Source: Marinobacter sp. HL-58
GTDB lineage: Bacteria > Pseudomonadota > Gammaproteobacteria > Pseudomonadales > Oleiphilaceae
Reading direction: 5' to 3'
Length of the DNA: 64,000 nt
Assembly (NCBI RefSeq): GCF_001314605.1
Contig: NZ_LIHP01000019.1
Span: 1 to 64,000, forward strand
Every line of letters starts with the position of its first letter. Position 1 is the first letter of the stretch. The notes under the pieces were generated by a model, which saw nothing but the letters and a program-made list of their open reading frames with translations, was not told where the DNA came from and made no database searches. The position numbers and the translations under genes were made by a program. Positions 31,064 to 40,965 of this stretch are shown here, in pieces.

Positions 31064-31984
31064 TCAGCTGTTTGGTGAGGCCGCGTCGTAGCCATTGGCC
31101 TGCTGCAGGTCCGGCCGTTCACCCTCGCGCTGCAGGCGGATGGTGGTGCGCCGGTTATCCGCCGGACGGCCTGACGCCGGGTACTGGTCCGCATGGGCCC
31201 TGACTGTTACCAGGTCAGTATCAATGCCCTGCCCGATCAGGTAATCCGCTACCACATTGGCCCTCTCCTCGGACAATGCGCGGTTATCGATTCTGCTGCC
31301 ACTGCTGTCCGTGTGGCCGTCGACGAAAATCCGCTCCACGGTTGAATCCGCCTGAACATAAGCCACTATGTTGTCCAGAAGCTCCCTGTCAGGCCCGGAA
31401 AGGCTGGTACTACCGGCAGCAAAGGGGATACGGGAACGCTTGATCTGGTCATAGTTGACCGGCAAAAGGCCTGAGGTGCAGGAACGGTATTCGGAGAAGG
31501 TGCCGGCAAAGTTGATGTTGGACACCTTCACACGAACCGGGCTGCTGTCGTACCAGGACTCGCGGGTAACTGTCGGATCCATACCTTCCAGCAGGCCCTG
31601 AACCAGAATCATGGCCTGGCGTGAATCCAGGGAAACCGGGCGACGGCTGTCGTCCACATTAACCCGGCCCACAGAACGGGGTGCGGTTCCGGGGCGCCAG
31701 GATGGTGCCTCCACCACCAGCATGCCACGGCCAGGGCGCATCACCGGCGTTTCCGACTCCAGGAAAAACGACAGGGATTCGCCAGCCTTGTGGCGGAAAA
31801 CAGCCCGGCCATAACCGGGGACCTGGTGCACCAGGGTACACTCGAATACAGACTCCGACAGGTACCACTGGCTGTTCTCGATGCCGGCACCATAGGTAGC
31901 CGCCTGGGCCACATTGGCGGCAACCAGCAAAGAGCATGCACCGGAGATAACTGCACCACGCAGGAAGGCTGGGATTCGTGCCAT
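31064..31984 (-). CDS. motY: MotY-like flagellar motor protein with OmpA C-terminus
   Basis: A 306 aa exported protein: signal peptide ending VAQAA, a beta-rich N-terminal half (TYGAGIENSQWYLSES...), and an OmpA-like peptidoglycan-binding domain (FVDGHTDSSGSRIDNRALSEERA). This is the arrangement of MotY, the T-ring component that anchors sodium- or proton-driven stators in Vibrio and Pseudomonas. The divergent pyrC neighbour followed by rnt matches the Pseudomonas motY locus. No other flagellar gene is in the window. Confidence 0.88.
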   Translation of the reverse strand: MARIPAFLRGAVISGACSLLVAANVAQAATYGAGIENSQWYLSESVFECTLVHQVPGYGRAVFRHKAGESLSFFLESETPVMRPGRGMLVVEAPSWRPGTAPRSVGRVNVDDSRRPVSLDSRQAMILVQGLLEGMDPTVTRESWYDSSPVRVKVSNINFAGTFSEYRSCTSGLLPVNYDQIKRSRIPFAAGSTSLSGPDRELLDNIVAYVQADSTVERIFVDGHTDSSGSRIDNRALSEERANVVADYLIGQGIDTDLVTVRAHADQYPASGRPADNRRTTIRLQREGERPDLQQANGYDAASPNS

Positions 31985-32078
31985 ACCATCAGTCCGTCAG
32001 AGAATGTTCACTGAGTGGTTAACGGCAACCGCAAGGCATTCTTTAGGCCATTGGCCCGAAACAATCGATGACGGCTTC

Positions 32079-32087
32079 TGATATAAT
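32079..32087 (+). promoter_or_regulatory. Extended -10 promoter element of pyrC
   Basis: TGATATAAT is an extended -10 with a perfect TATAAT (32082-32087), about 60 bases before pyrC. No good -35 box at the proper distance, consistent with an extended -10 type. Confidence 0.5.
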
Positions 32088-32146
32088 TCCGCCAGAATTC
32101 TCAAGGGGCAACCACAGCAAAGGCCCCGGCTAGCCGGAAACTGTCA

Positions 32147-33184
32147 ATGACCAATCAGATCACCATTACCCGCCCCGACGACTGGCACCTTCATGTCCGG
32201 GACGGTGACATTCTCAGGGATGTGGTGCCTGCCACGGCCCGCTGCTTTGGCCGCGCCATCATCATGCCCAACCTGGTACCACCGGTCACCGATGCAGAGC
32301 AGGCCATGGCCTACCGTGGCAGGATCCTGGATGCCGCCGGGGACCATGACTTTGAACCGCTGATGACTCTGTACCTGACGGAAACCACCACCGCGGAACA
32401 GATCCGCGAGGCAAAAGCCGCCGGGGTGGTTGCGGCAAAGCTCTACCCTGCCGGTGCCACGACCAATTCCGCTTCGGGCGTTACCGACATCCGCAACATC
32501 TACCCGGTACTGGAAGCCATGAGCGAGTGCGGCATGCTGCTGCTGGTCCATGGTGAGGTAACCGACCCGGAGATCGACATCTTTGACCGGGAGAAGATCT
32601 TCCTCAAGCGCGTACTGGCGCCGACGCTGGACGCTTTCCCGACACTGCGGGTTGTCCTTGAGCACATTACAACCGCAGACTCCGCCGAATTTGTTCGCAA
32701 CCACCAGGGCGACAATCTCGGTGCCACCATTACCCCCCAGCACCTGATGTACAACCGCAACCACATGCTCGTTGGTGGCATCCGGCCGCACCTGTACTGC
32801 CTGCCGATTCTCAAGCGAAACCGGCACCAGCAGGCACTGAGCGACGCCATTGTCAGTGGTGACCGGCGCTTCTTCCTGGGCACCGATTCAGCGCCCCATT
32901 CGAAGGACCGGAAAGAAACCGCCTGCGGCTGTGCCGGCTGCTACTCCGCCTATAGCGCCATGTCACTGTACGCGGAGATCTTCGAGGACCTGGGCATCCT
33001 GGACAAACTGGAAGCCTTTGCCAGCTTCAATGGGGCCGACTTCTACGGCCTGCCCCGCAATACCGACACCATTACCCTGGTACGGGAAAGCTGGGAAATG
33101 CCCGCTGAACTGCCGCTGGCCGACGGCACCATTGTGCCCCTCAAAGCCGGCGAAAGCCTGAGATGGCGCCTTTCAACCGACTGA
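32147..33184 (+). CDS. pyrC: Dihydroorotase
   Basis: Class II dihydroorotase of 345 aa for the third step of pyrimidine synthesis. The metal motif [11 protein letters not shown] is at the N-terminus. [15 protein letters not shown] (about 165-175) and [13 protein letters not shown] carry the later histidine and aspartate ligands. The carboxylated lysine lies in [12 protein letters not shown]. Length matches E. coli PyrC (348). It is divergent from motY and followed by rnt after 58 bases. Confidence 0.97.
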   Translation: MTNQITITRPDDWHLHVRDGDILRDVVPATARCFGRAIIMPNLVPPVTDAEQAMAYRGRILDAAGDHDFEPLMTLYLTETTTAEQIREAKAAGVVAAKLYPAGATTNSASGVTDIRNIYPVLEAMSECGMLLLVHGEVTDPEIDIFDREKIFLKRVLAPTLDAFPTLRVVLEHITTADSAEFVRNHQGDNLGATITPQHLMYNRNHMLVGGIRPHLYCLPILKRNRHQQALSDAIVSGDRRFFLGTDSAPHSKDRKETACGCAGCYSAYSAMSLYAEIFEDLGILDKLEAFASFNGADFYGLPRNTDTITLVRESWEMPAELPLADGTIVPLKAGESLRWRLSTD

Positions 33185-33242
33185 TTATCCGACTTTTTAC
33201 ACACCAGGCTTGTTACCCTGGCCAAAGACTCCGGGAGTTTAA

Positions 33243-33899
33243 GTGACTGAAGAAAACAAAGAACCGCATCCCATGTCCCGCCGTTTCCGCGGATTCCTGC
33301 CTGTTGTGGTGGATGTGGAAACCGGTGGATTCAATCCCGAACAGGATGCGTTGCTGGAAATTGCCGCAGTCATTTTGACCATGGACGAAGACGGCTGGCT
33401 GAAGCGGACAGAAACCCACGTGCAGCAGATTGATCCCTTCGAAGGCGCCAACCTGGAGCAGTCAGCCCTGGACTTTACCGGCATTGACCCCTGGAGCCCC
33501 GAGCGGGAGGCCGTTCCCGAACGGGAGGGCCTGAGCGAGATATTCGGGCCGATCCGCAAGGCAGTCAAAGCCCACGACTGCAAGCGTGCGGTTCTGGTTG
33601 GGCATAACGCCACCTTTGATCACAACTTCGTATTCGCGGCCGCTCTGCGCTCGGATATCCGGCGTAATCCGTTTCATCCTTTTTCCACTTTCGATACCGC
33701 GACACTCGCGGGCCTTGCCTACGGCCACACCGTGCTGGCCCAGGCGTGCAAACTGGCCGGTATTCCGTTCAGCAACAAGGAAGCGCATTCTGCCGCCTAC
33801 GACGCGGAAAAAACCGCCGACCTGTTCTGTGGCATTGTCAATCGATGGCGGGAACTGGGAGGGTTTCCTCCGCCCCTGATAAGCGAGGCGGAGGAATAG
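33243..33899 (+). CDS. rnt: Ribonuclease T
   Basis: A DEDD-family 3'-5' exonuclease that trims tRNA CCA ends and matures small RNAs. The 218 aa product has the first catalytic motif VVDVETGGFNPEQD, the second VGHNATFDHNF, and a late HSAAYDAEKTADLF. Start is GTG at 33243 with GGGAG five bases upstream, giving an N-terminus similar in length to E. coli RNase T. An ATG at 33273 is possible. Confidence 0.95.
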   Translation: MTEENKEPHPMSRRFRGFLPVVVDVETGGFNPEQDALLEIAAVILTMDEDGWLKRTETHVQQIDPFEGANLEQSALDFTGIDPWSPEREAVPEREGLSEIFGPIRKAVKAHDCKRAVLVGHNATFDHNFVFAAALRSDIRRNPFHPFSTFDTATLAGLAYGHTVLAQACKLAGIPFSNKEAHSAAYDAEKTADLFCGIVNRWRELGGFPPPLISEAEE

Positions 33900-33912
33900 A
33901 GAGGCTACCGGC

Positions 33913-35898
33913 CTACCAGTAAATGCCTCGCATGATTGCCGCAAAAGCAACCTGCTCGGAAGATACCTTGGGCCGTTCTCCGGACCGGCTGCCAGCTGCG
34001 GCCGGTGAATCCGGGAACATACGGTAACCGGTGTTCATCACGATCTCGCCCATCTTCGGCGCCAGCGCCTGCAACACCTGGGCAAAGATACCCAGCCTTG
34101 TGGCAATGCGCTTGGGCCGGTAGACGATGGCGTCCACGACCATTTCCGCCGCTTCGTCCGGCGTCAGTGTGGGAACCGAATCGTAGATCTTGGTGGGCGC
34201 AATCATCGGTGTCTTTACCAGCGGCATGTTGATGGTGGTAAAGGTCACATTGCGGTCTGACCATTCCGCCGCGGCGCAACGGCTGAACGCATCCAGTGCA
34301 GACTTGGAGGCCACATAGGCGGAGAAACGCGGCGCGTTGGTCAGCACACCAATGGACGATATGTTCACCACGTGACCACGATGACGCTCCAGCATGGCCG
34401 GCGCAAAGCCCATGATCAGACGAACCGAACCGAAATAGTTCAGCTGCATGGTGCGCTCGAAATCGTGGAAACGGTCGAACGACAGCGCCAGTGAGCGACG
34501 GATCGAACGCCCGGCGTTGTTGACCAGAACATCCACATGGCCGTGGTTATCCAGCACGGTCTTCACGAAGCGGTCGCAATCGTCCATCTCGGCAAAGTCG
34601 CACTGGTAGGCGTGAACATTGCCGCCACGGGCTTCCAGCTGAGCGGCCACTTCCGCCAGCCGTTCCTTTTTACGGGCTCCGATAACCAGAATCGCGCCCG
34701 CATCGGCCAGTTTCTCGGCCGTTGCCAGACCAATGCCGGAAGTACCGCCGGTGACCACACAGACCTTGCCTTCCACCGTGCCACGCAGGGTGCGGTCCTT
34801 GAACAGGTCAGGGTCAAGGTTACGCTCCCAGTAATCCCAGATCACAGCGGCGTAGCTGTCCAGGCGCGGCACTTCAATACCGGTGCCCTTGAGAACCCGC
34901 TCGGTTTCGCGGGCATCAAATCGCGTGGGGTAGTTGATGAAAGACAGAACCGAGGGCGGAATGCCCATGTCATCCAGTACAGCCGTGGTCAGACGCTTGA
35001 CCGGGGGCAGGTTCTTCAGGCTCTGGCGAATGAACGGCGGAACAAATCCGAAGATCCGTGAATCAAGACGCATGGCCATACGGGGCGCATGACCGGCTTC
35101 GGAGAAAATATTGAGAATTTCGCCAACCTTGTAGGGGTCGGAATCCACCAGATGGAAACAGTTGCCATCCTCGCCTTCCAGGTGGGCAATGTGATCCATG
35201 GCGTTCACCACGAAATCCACCGGAACAATATTCAGGCGGCCGCCTTCAATGCCAATAGTCGGCATCCACTGGGGCAGAGCATGGCGGATCTTCTGGATCA
35301 TCTTGAAGAAGTAATAGGGCCCGTCAACCTTGTCCATTTCACCGGTTTTCGAGTGACCAATCACCATGCCCGGGCGATAGATCCGGAACGGAACCTTGCA
35401 GCTCTCCCGGACAACCTTTTCCGACTCGTGTTTGGTCAGCAGGTAGGGATGGTCCAGCTTTTCGGCTTCCTCGAACATATCTTCGCGGAACGTGCCCTTG
35501 AACATTCCGGCGGCGGCAATGGAGGACACATGATGAAAACAACCTGCCTCCATGGCTTCTGCCGCATTTACGGCGCTGTGCGTGCCCTCAATGTTGGTCG
35601 CCTGCTGGGCTGCTTCGTCCGCACCCATGTCGTAAACCGCTGCAAGGTGGAAAAAGTGATCAATATTACCCTTGAGCGATTTCATGGTCTTGGCATCGAT
35701 ACCCAGATTCGGACTGGTAAGGTCGCCGATGACTGCTTTCACCCGGGACTCATCCGCGCCCCAGCGCTCCCGCAGCTGGTTCAGTTTGTCCTGGGATTGC
35801 TCACGCACCAGAACGTAAACCGTGCCGCCGCGAGCCAGCAGTTTTTCAACGAGAAAACGGCCGATAAAACCGGTGCCACCCGTCAGAAAGTAATTCAT
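33913..35898 (-). CDS. Fatty acyl-CoA reductase (alcohol-forming), two-domain
   Basis: A 661 aa enzyme that reduces fatty acyl-CoA through the aldehyde to the fatty alcohol, the precursor of wax esters. The N-terminal extended-SDR domain has TGGTGFIG (6-13), and its PYLLTKHESE carries the Tyr/Lys pair. A second SDR domain begins at VCVVTGGTSGIG (about 375-386) with FSAYVASKSALDAF. The length and long stretches match, as I remember it, the characterised Marinobacter enzyme of 661 residues. Start at ATG 35898 after GGTGG; a nine-codon-longer frame is possible. Two identical palindromes lie upstream. Confidence 0.93.
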   Translation of the reverse strand: MNYFLTGGTGFIGRFLVEKLLARGGTVYVLVREQSQDKLNQLRERWGADESRVKAVIGDLTSPNLGIDAKTMKSLKGNIDHFFHLAAVYDMGADEAAQQATNIEGTHSAVNAAEAMEAGCFHHVSSIAAAGMFKGTFREDMFEEAEKLDHPYLLTKHESEKVVRESCKVPFRIYRPGMVIGHSKTGEMDKVDGPYYFFKMIQKIRHALPQWMPTIGIEGGRLNIVPVDFVVNAMDHIAHLEGEDGNCFHLVDSDPYKVGEILNIFSEAGHAPRMAMRLDSRIFGFVPPFIRQSLKNLPPVKRLTTAVLDDMGIPPSVLSFINYPTRFDARETERVLKGTGIEVPRLDSYAAVIWDYWERNLDPDLFKDRTLRGTVEGKVCVVTGGTSGIGLATAEKLADAGAILVIGARKKERLAEVAAQLEARGGNVHAYQCDFAEMDDCDRFVKTVLDNHGHVDVLVNNAGRSIRRSLALSFDRFHDFERTMQLNYFGSVRLIMGFAPAMLERHRGHVVNISSIGVLTNAPRFSAYVASKSALDAFSRCAAAEWSDRNVTFTTINMPLVKTPMIAPTKIYDSVPTLTPDEAAEMVVDAIVYRPKRIATRLGIFAQVLQALAPKMGEIVMNTGYRMFPDSPAAAGSRSGERPKVSSEQVAFAAIMRGIYW

Positions 35899-36032
35899 TG
35901 ATAGTCCACCCTGCTTGTTGCTCAATTGTTGTCTGTCCCTTTGTTCCCGGCTGAGGTATTAGACCAAAGTCTTATACTCTCGCGGAACGCCGGCATTGTA
36001 CTTAAATGCATCCTTCATGTATTGAACTTTTT

Positions 36033-36047
36033 TAGAGCAATTACTCT
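36033..36047. repeat. Palindromic operator-like repeat, copy 1, upstream of fatty acyl-CoA reductase
   Basis: TAGAGCAATTACTCT, a near-perfect palindrome (AGAG-C-AATT-A-CTCT) 135 bases before the reductase start. An identical 15-base copy begins 33 bases further upstream, so both copies face the same side of the helix. This looks like a paired repressor or activator site of TetR or a similar family. The regulator is unknown. Confidence 0.6.
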
Positions 36048-36065
36048 GTAACCCTTTGTTTTTGA

Positions 36066-36080
36066 TAGAGCAATTACTCT
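36066..36080. repeat. Palindromic operator-like repeat, copy 2
   Basis: Second exact copy of TAGAGCAATTACTCT, offset 33 bases from the first (about three helical turns). The surrounding bases (35926-36150) are AT-rich and hold no gene, only what should be the reductase promoter. Confidence 0.6.
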
Positions 36081-36276
36081 AACATCCGCATGAAAGGCAC
36101 GCCGCAACCTGTTGGTTTGCCCGGCATGCTGAAATTGAGACTAGCACATGGTGTGCAGCCTGCCCGCAATTCCCTACCATTACAGAGATGAAATGAAACC
36201 TGTCAGGAGCAATGACATAATCGGAACCATTCATGACAGGCTCTGTCTCAATATCCCGGTTTTCGGAACTCCAGCT

Positions 36277-36576
36277 ATGCACAAAGACGACCCCAACGCC
36301 GAGCGTTACATCGCCATCGCCCGCGCCTGCCTCAAGGCCATCAATGACACAGCCGCAGATGCCGGCAGCCGGGAACAGAAAATCCAGGCGGTTTACCAGG
36401 CCATTGACCATGCCTTCCAGGCCGAGTTCGCAGACTATCGCCAGTCTGTGGCGGTTATGGGCACGGTTCTGGAGCGCATTGCCTCGGGCCAGCTCGATGC
36501 AGATGCCGCCGCCAGCCTGGCAAAAAAAACGCTGGATCAACAACCGGAAAGCACCCGCAACGCACTGATTCACTGA
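36277..36576 (+). CDS. Hypothetical protein, about 99 aa
   Basis: I do not recognise a family. The protein starts MHKDDPNAERYIAIARACLKAIND, is mostly predicted alpha-helical and weakly acidic, and has no membrane segment, signal or cysteine motif. The frame stays open upstream to 36148; the ATG at 36277 is preferred because the upstream part is less protein-like. It ends 25 bases before the insulinase-family gene and may share a transcript with it. Confidence 0.65.
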   Translation: MHKDDPNAERYIAIARACLKAINDTAADAGSREQKIQAVYQAIDHAFQAEFADYRQSVAVMGTVLERIASGQLDADAAASLAKKTLDQQPESTRNALIH

Positions 36577-36601
36577 ACCAACTATCAGACAGAGAGGCAT
36601 T

Positions 36602-39454
36602 ATGCGCCCAGGCATTCGTGGATTTGCCATCAGTTTCCCTGCCCTGAAGGAAGCTTTGACCCTGATGCTCCTTCTGGTTTTCAGTTCGGTAGCACTGGCG
36701 GACATTGCCCCCGTCAAAAGCCCGAACGACGACAACGAGTACCGCTATGTACAGCTGGACAACCAGCTCAGGGTGCTACTGGTTTCCTCCCCTGATTCCG
36801 ACAAGGCTGCCGCGTCCATGAACGTGGCCGTCGGCAGCGGCGATGACCCGGCGGACCGGGAAGGCCTCTCACACTTCCTGGAGCATATGCTGTTCCTGGG
36901 CACGGAAAAATACCCGGACCCCGGCGAATACCAGCAGTTCATCAAGAGCCACGGTGGCAGCCATAACGCCTTTACTTCATTCCAGGACACCAACTACTTT
37001 TTCGACGTGCAGGCTGAACACCTGGAAGACGCCCTCGACCGCTTTGCAGAACAGTTCTCCGCCCCCCTGTTCACGCCGGAACTGGTTGACCGTGAGCGCA
37101 GGGCGGTACATTCCGAGTTCAGCGCCATGCAGAAAGAGGATGGCCGCCGCTTGTACTCCGTCAAAAAAGCGGTCAGCAATCCCGAACACGCCTTCCATCA
37201 GTTTGCAGTGGGCAACCTGACCACCCTCGAGAATACCGAAGAGAGGCCATTGCGCCCTGACCTCATCAAGTTCTGGGAGACGCATTATTCGTCCAACCTG
37301 ATGACCCTGGCCGTCTACGGGCCCCAGTCCCTGGATGAACTCGAGGCCATGGTACGCGGGCGGTTTGACCGCATTGAAAACCGGAAGCTGAATGCAAAGG
37401 TGCACGATGAGCCCCTGTTCAGCCCGGACACGCTGCCCGCCCGCCTCACGGTTGACGCATTGAAGGATATCCGCAGCCTGACCCTGACTTTCCCCATTCC
37501 GTCGCAACAGGAATACTATCGCGACAAACCGGCCAATTACGTCGCCAGCCTGCTGGGACACGAGGGCCCTGGCAGCCTTTTTGACGTACTGAAACAGGCG
37601 GGCCTGGTAGAGAGCCTCTCGGCCGGCAGTGGCATGGACACCGGCCAGGAAGCGAGCCTGGAACTGAAAATGTCGCTGACACCGGAAGGTCTTGAGAAAC
37701 AGGACACCATCCTGGAGCTGACTTTTGCCTACATCGACAAGGTCCGGGAAGAGGGAATTGAGCAACGTCGTTTTGAGGAAATGCAACAGCTGGCCCAGAT
37801 CGACTTCCGTTTCCGCGAGAAAAACCGGCCGGTTCAGGAAGTGATGCATCTGTCCCGACAGATGCGCCATGTGGCACCGGAGGACGTGCTCCAGGCCCCC
37901 TGGATGATGAAGGACTACGCACCGGAGCGTTACCAGGCCATTCTCGACCGACTCACGCCGGACAATGTTCTGGTTTCGGTGCTTGAGCCCGAACCAGACA
38001 TAGAAGACCCCAATCTGACCGAGTGGTATGAGACCGCCTGGAAACTGAAACCGCTGGACCCGGAAGCGGCAGAAGCAACGGACAGTAACCGGATGGTTTC
38101 GAGCCTGGCGCTTCCCCTGGAGAACCCCTTTATTCCCGAGGAGCTGAGCATGATCCCCGGCTCCACCATGGAACAACCCGTCTCCCTGGGCACCGTCAGC
38201 GGCATGGACGTGTGGTACGCCCGTGATACACGGTTTGATACCCCCAAGGCCAATGTCTACCTGAGCCTGCGCAACCCGGCTACGCGAGCCTCGGCCCGCA
38301 GCAATGTGCTCTCGGAATTGCTGGTGGATGCTATCAACACCAACGTCAACGCCTGGGCCTATCCTGCTCAGCTGGCAGGGCTTGATTACAGCATCTACCC
38401 GCACCTTCGCGGCATCACCGTGCGGGTGGGCGGCTACAGCGACAAACTCCACACTCTCATGGCCCGACTGCTGACCCAGGTTGCAGACCCGGAGCTGACA
38501 GAGCAACGTTTTGAAATTGCCCGCCAGAAAATGATTGACCGGCTCCAGAACAAGGCCAAGGAACGCCCTGTTCAGCAGACATCCGAATTCATCCAGAGCC
38601 TGCTGATCGAAGGTGCCTGGAGCACCGAAGAGAAGCTTGAGGCCGCCAGGGAAGTCACCCTGGATGAGCTCAGGTCATTCTCGGAGGCTTACCTCTCACA
38701 GGTGGACCCGGTGATGCTCGCCCATGGCAACCTGACCGAAGCCTCTGCCCTCAACCTGACCAATCGCATCCACGCCATGGTGCTGGATGACAGCGACATG
38801 ACAACCGTCGAGCGCAGCAAGGTGCGCGGCCTTCCTGACGGCCAGACCGATCTGCCTATCGACGTGGACCACCCGGATACGGGTTACACGCTCTATGTGC
38901 AGGGCAGGAATACCGGCTTTGAGGAAAGAGCTGCTTTCCGGCTACTGGGCCAGATCATCAGCAGCCCCTTCTACGAGGAACTGCGCACCAATCGCCAGCT
39001 TGGCTACATTGTCTATGCCACACCGTTCGAGTTGCTGGAAACACCGGCCCTGGGCTTCGTAGTGCAGTCTCCCGAGGCCAGCAGTGACGACATTGACAAG
39101 GCCGTGACGGAGTTTTCCGCAACCTTCCGGGATACGCTCTCGGATATGTCCTCAAAGGACCTTGAGCGGGAGAAACAGGCGGTTATCAGCAAACTTATGG
39201 AAAAAGACCGCCGCCTGGGGGAGATTTCGGAACGCTTCTGGCGGGAAATCGACCGGGGTCAGACAGGCTTTGACTCGCGGGAGAAACTGGCGGAAGCCAT
39301 CAGGCAGGTCAGCCGGGAATCCTTGCTGGATATCCTCGACAATCAGGTGATCGAACGAAAGAGGGCCCTTCGCGTATTCACCGGTGCCGACAACCCGGAT
39401 AACAGCAGCATCATTGAAACGCTGCTTGAGCGGAAAAGCGTACCGGAAGCCTGA
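36602..39454 (+). CDS. Insulinase (M16) family metalloprotease, pitrilysin-like
   Basis: A 950 aa periplasmic protease of the pitrilysin/protease III type. A signal peptide (LTLMLLLVFSSVALA) precedes the inverted zinc motif HFLEH (91-95), with the third ligand in RRAVHSEF. The C-terminal M16 half includes LRTNRQLGYIVYATPF. Members degrade small polypeptides. The length agrees with E. coli PtrA (962). It is convergent with the glycosyltransferase pair. Confidence 0.92.
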   Translation: MRPGIRGFAISFPALKEALTLMLLLVFSSVALADIAPVKSPNDDNEYRYVQLDNQLRVLLVSSPDSDKAAASMNVAVGSGDDPADREGLSHFLEHMLFLGTEKYPDPGEYQQFIKSHGGSHNAFTSFQDTNYFFDVQAEHLEDALDRFAEQFSAPLFTPELVDRERRAVHSEFSAMQKEDGRRLYSVKKAVSNPEHAFHQFAVGNLTTLENTEERPLRPDLIKFWETHYSSNLMTLAVYGPQSLDELEAMVRGRFDRIENRKLNAKVHDEPLFSPDTLPARLTVDALKDIRSLTLTFPIPSQQEYYRDKPANYVASLLGHEGPGSLFDVLKQAGLVESLSAGSGMDTGQEASLELKMSLTPEGLEKQDTILELTFAYIDKVREEGIEQRRFEEMQQLAQIDFRFREKNRPVQEVMHLSRQMRHVAPEDVLQAPWMMKDYAPERYQAILDRLTPDNVLVSVLEPEPDIEDPNLTEWYETAWKLKPLDPEAAEATDSNRMVSSLALPLENPFIPEELSMIPGSTMEQPVSLGTVSGMDVWYARDTRFDTPKANVYLSLRNPATRASARSNVLSELLVDAINTNVNAWAYPAQLAGLDYSIYPHLRGITVRVGGYSDKLHTLMARLLTQVADPELTEQRFEIARQKMIDRLQNKAKERPVQQTSEFIQSLLIEGAWSTEEKLEAAREVTLDELRSFSEAYLSQVDPVMLAHGNLTEASALNLTNRIHAMVLDDSDMTTVERSKVRGLPDGQTDLPIDVDHPDTGYTLYVQGRNTGFEERAAFRLLGQIISSPFYEELRTNRQLGYIVYATPFELLETPALGFVVQSPEASSDDIDKAVTEFSATFRDTLSDMSSKDLEREKQAVISKLMEKDRRLGEISERFWREIDRGQTGFDSREKLAEAIRQVSRESLLDILDNQVIERKRALRVFTGADNPDNSSIIETLLERKSVPEA

Positions 39455-39467
39455 CCATTGACGGGAT

Positions 39468-40106
39468 TCAGCCTGCAGGCTGGCCAACAAACCGGCGCCA
39501 GTCTGCAGGCTCGTCCACATCCCACTTTTCCGGAAGCACCGCAAACGACAAACCGGCCTTGGTGAGCCGGTCGCAGGTCTGTCTCAGCGCCTGGTCCGTA
39601 CCCCAGGCAACATCCGCCAGCATGCGCGGCGCCAGCTTCCGTGCACCGATCAGCACATAACCGCCATCATCCGACGGCCCCAGCACCACATCCACATCGT
39701 CCAGCGCAGCAACCGCCTGGCGGACGTAATCCGCATCCACCGAGGGGCAATCGCTGCCCACGATCACGGCCTTGCCAACCTCTTCCAAACCGGACGCAAG
39801 AGCCCGGGTCATACGTTCTCCCAGCATATCTCCCTGCTGCCAGGACTGCCCGACCCCGAAATCCTCAAGCCGCTCGATAATCGGCAATGCGGCTGACGGC
39901 GCCGTATCCAGCGGCCGGTCCCAGAGAAACCGGACGTCATAACCGCTGGCCACCAGATTCTCCAGCACGGCCAGGCTCAGCCTCACATGAGCATCCATCG
40001 CCCCTTCCGCGCCAAGCTCCGGCATCAGCCGGGTTTTGACCTTGCCTGCCTCAGGCCACTTGGCGAACTGCATGACCCGTACCGAATCCGGCTCAGTTTT
40101 TCCCAT
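39468..40106 (-). CDS. TIGR04282 family glycosyltransferase-like protein (DUF2064)
   Basis: About 212 aa with VMQFAKWPEAGKVKTRL near the start and VIVGSDCPSVDADYV / GPSDDGGYVLIG in the middle, the DUF2064/TIGR04282 signature. The family was named for arsenosugar synthesis, but it is widespread and the substrate here is unknown. The ATG at 40106 lies inside the end of the upstream TIGR04283 gene (14-base overlap), so the two are coupled. The frame continues upstream to 40208. Confidence 0.85.
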   Translation of the reverse strand: MGKTEPDSVRVMQFAKWPEAGKVKTRLMPELGAEGAMDAHVRLSLAVLENLVASGYDVRFLWDRPLDTAPSAALPIIERLEDFGVGQSWQQGDMLGERMTRALASGLEEVGKAVIVGSDCPSVDADYVRQAVAALDDVDVVLGPSDDGGYVLIGARKLAPRMLADVAWGTDQALRQTCDRLTKAGLSFAVLPEKWDVDEPADWRRFVGQPAG

Positions 40107-40800
40107 TACGTACATCCGCCCGATAGGCCACAGCCAGCGATTCCGGGGACTCGCCCCGCCAATACCGCCAACGCAGCCTCCACATAAGAAAAATGGTGCG
40201 CCAGGCACCCCCCTGCTGCCATCTACGGCTGTCGGTTATTACCGGATCCTTGATGCAATAAGGCGCAGACACCGTGCGAAGCCGGTTGCAGAGCTCCACA
40301 TCTTCCATTAACGGAACCGGCGCAAAACCCTGGAGCGCCCGGAATACCGGTGTGCGGACAAAAATAGCCTGGTCACCGGTGGCAATGCCCGTCAAACGGG
40401 AGCGATGGTTCATAAACCAGCTGATCACAAGGAATAACATGCGGTTGCCGCTCAGCTGCACGTCAAAACGGCCCCATTGCGCGCCGCTGGCGACAAATTG
40501 CCCGAGGCGATCAAGGGCCGAACCCGGCAACAGGGTGTCCGCGTGGAGAAAGAGCAGCACATTACCCCGTGCCGCCTCCGCCCCCGCATTCATCTGCAGC
40601 GAACGGCCCCTGCCGCCAACCAGCACGCAATCGCACCAGGGCTTCGCCAGATCCGCCGTGCCGTCGTCGCTGCCGCCGTCCACCACAATCACCTCATGAC
40701 CCCCAGCACGCAGGGGCTGCAGGGTTTTCAGGAAAGCCTGAATGGTAGCCGCCTCCTGCCACACGGGAACAACCACACTCAGAGAAAGCGGTTCAGTCAA
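40093..40800 (-). CDS. TIGR04283 family glycosyltransferase
   Basis: A GT2-fold glycosyltransferase of about 235 aa. LSLSVVVPVWQEAATIQAFL opens the domain, followed by VIVVDGGSDDGTADLA (nucleotide-sugar binding) and LLFLHADTLLP. Start chosen at TTG 40800, with GGAGGG five bases upstream; a GTG at 40836 has no good ribosome site. It is the partner of the downstream TIGR04282 gene. The tRNA-Arg gene begins about 90 bases away on the other strand. Confidence 0.85.
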   Translation of the reverse strand: MTEPLSLSVVVPVWQEAATIQAFLKTLQPLRAGGHEVIVVDGGSDDGTADLAKPWCDCVLVGGRGRSLQMNAGAEAARGNVLLFLHADTLLPGSALDRLGQFVASGAQWGRFDVQLSGNRMLFLVISWFMNHRSRLTGIATGDQAIFVRTPVFRALQGFAPVPLMEDVELCNRLRTVSAPYCIKDPVITDSRRWQQGGAWRTIFLMWRLRWRYWRGESPESLAVAYRADVRNGKN

Positions 40801-40888
40801 AACACCCTCCGCAAAAGAACGACGAATCCGCAACACACCTTGAGCCGCAGGCCTCAGGCCGCTATCATACCGCCGTTCTTGCAGAGAT

Positions 40889-40965
40889 GCCCCCGTAGCT
40901 CATCTGGATAGAGCGTCCCCCTCCTAAGGGGAAGGTAGCAGGTTCGAGTCCTGCCGGGGGTACCA
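40889..40965 (+). tRNA. tRNA-Arg (anticodon CCT)
   Basis: A 77-base tRNA with acceptor GCCCCCG / CGGGGGT, D-arm TAGCTCATCTGGATAGAGC, anticodon loop CTCCTAA (CCT, reading AGG), T-arm GCAGGTTCGAGTCCTGC, and an encoded CCA. The accessory island starts directly after its 3' end, which makes this gene the likely integration target. Confidence 0.97.

Noticed and set aside
36977..38506. 509 aa open frame opposite the insulinase-family gene
   Set aside because: Plus-strand M16 protease has HFLEH and conserved C-terminal motifs; the antisense frame has none.
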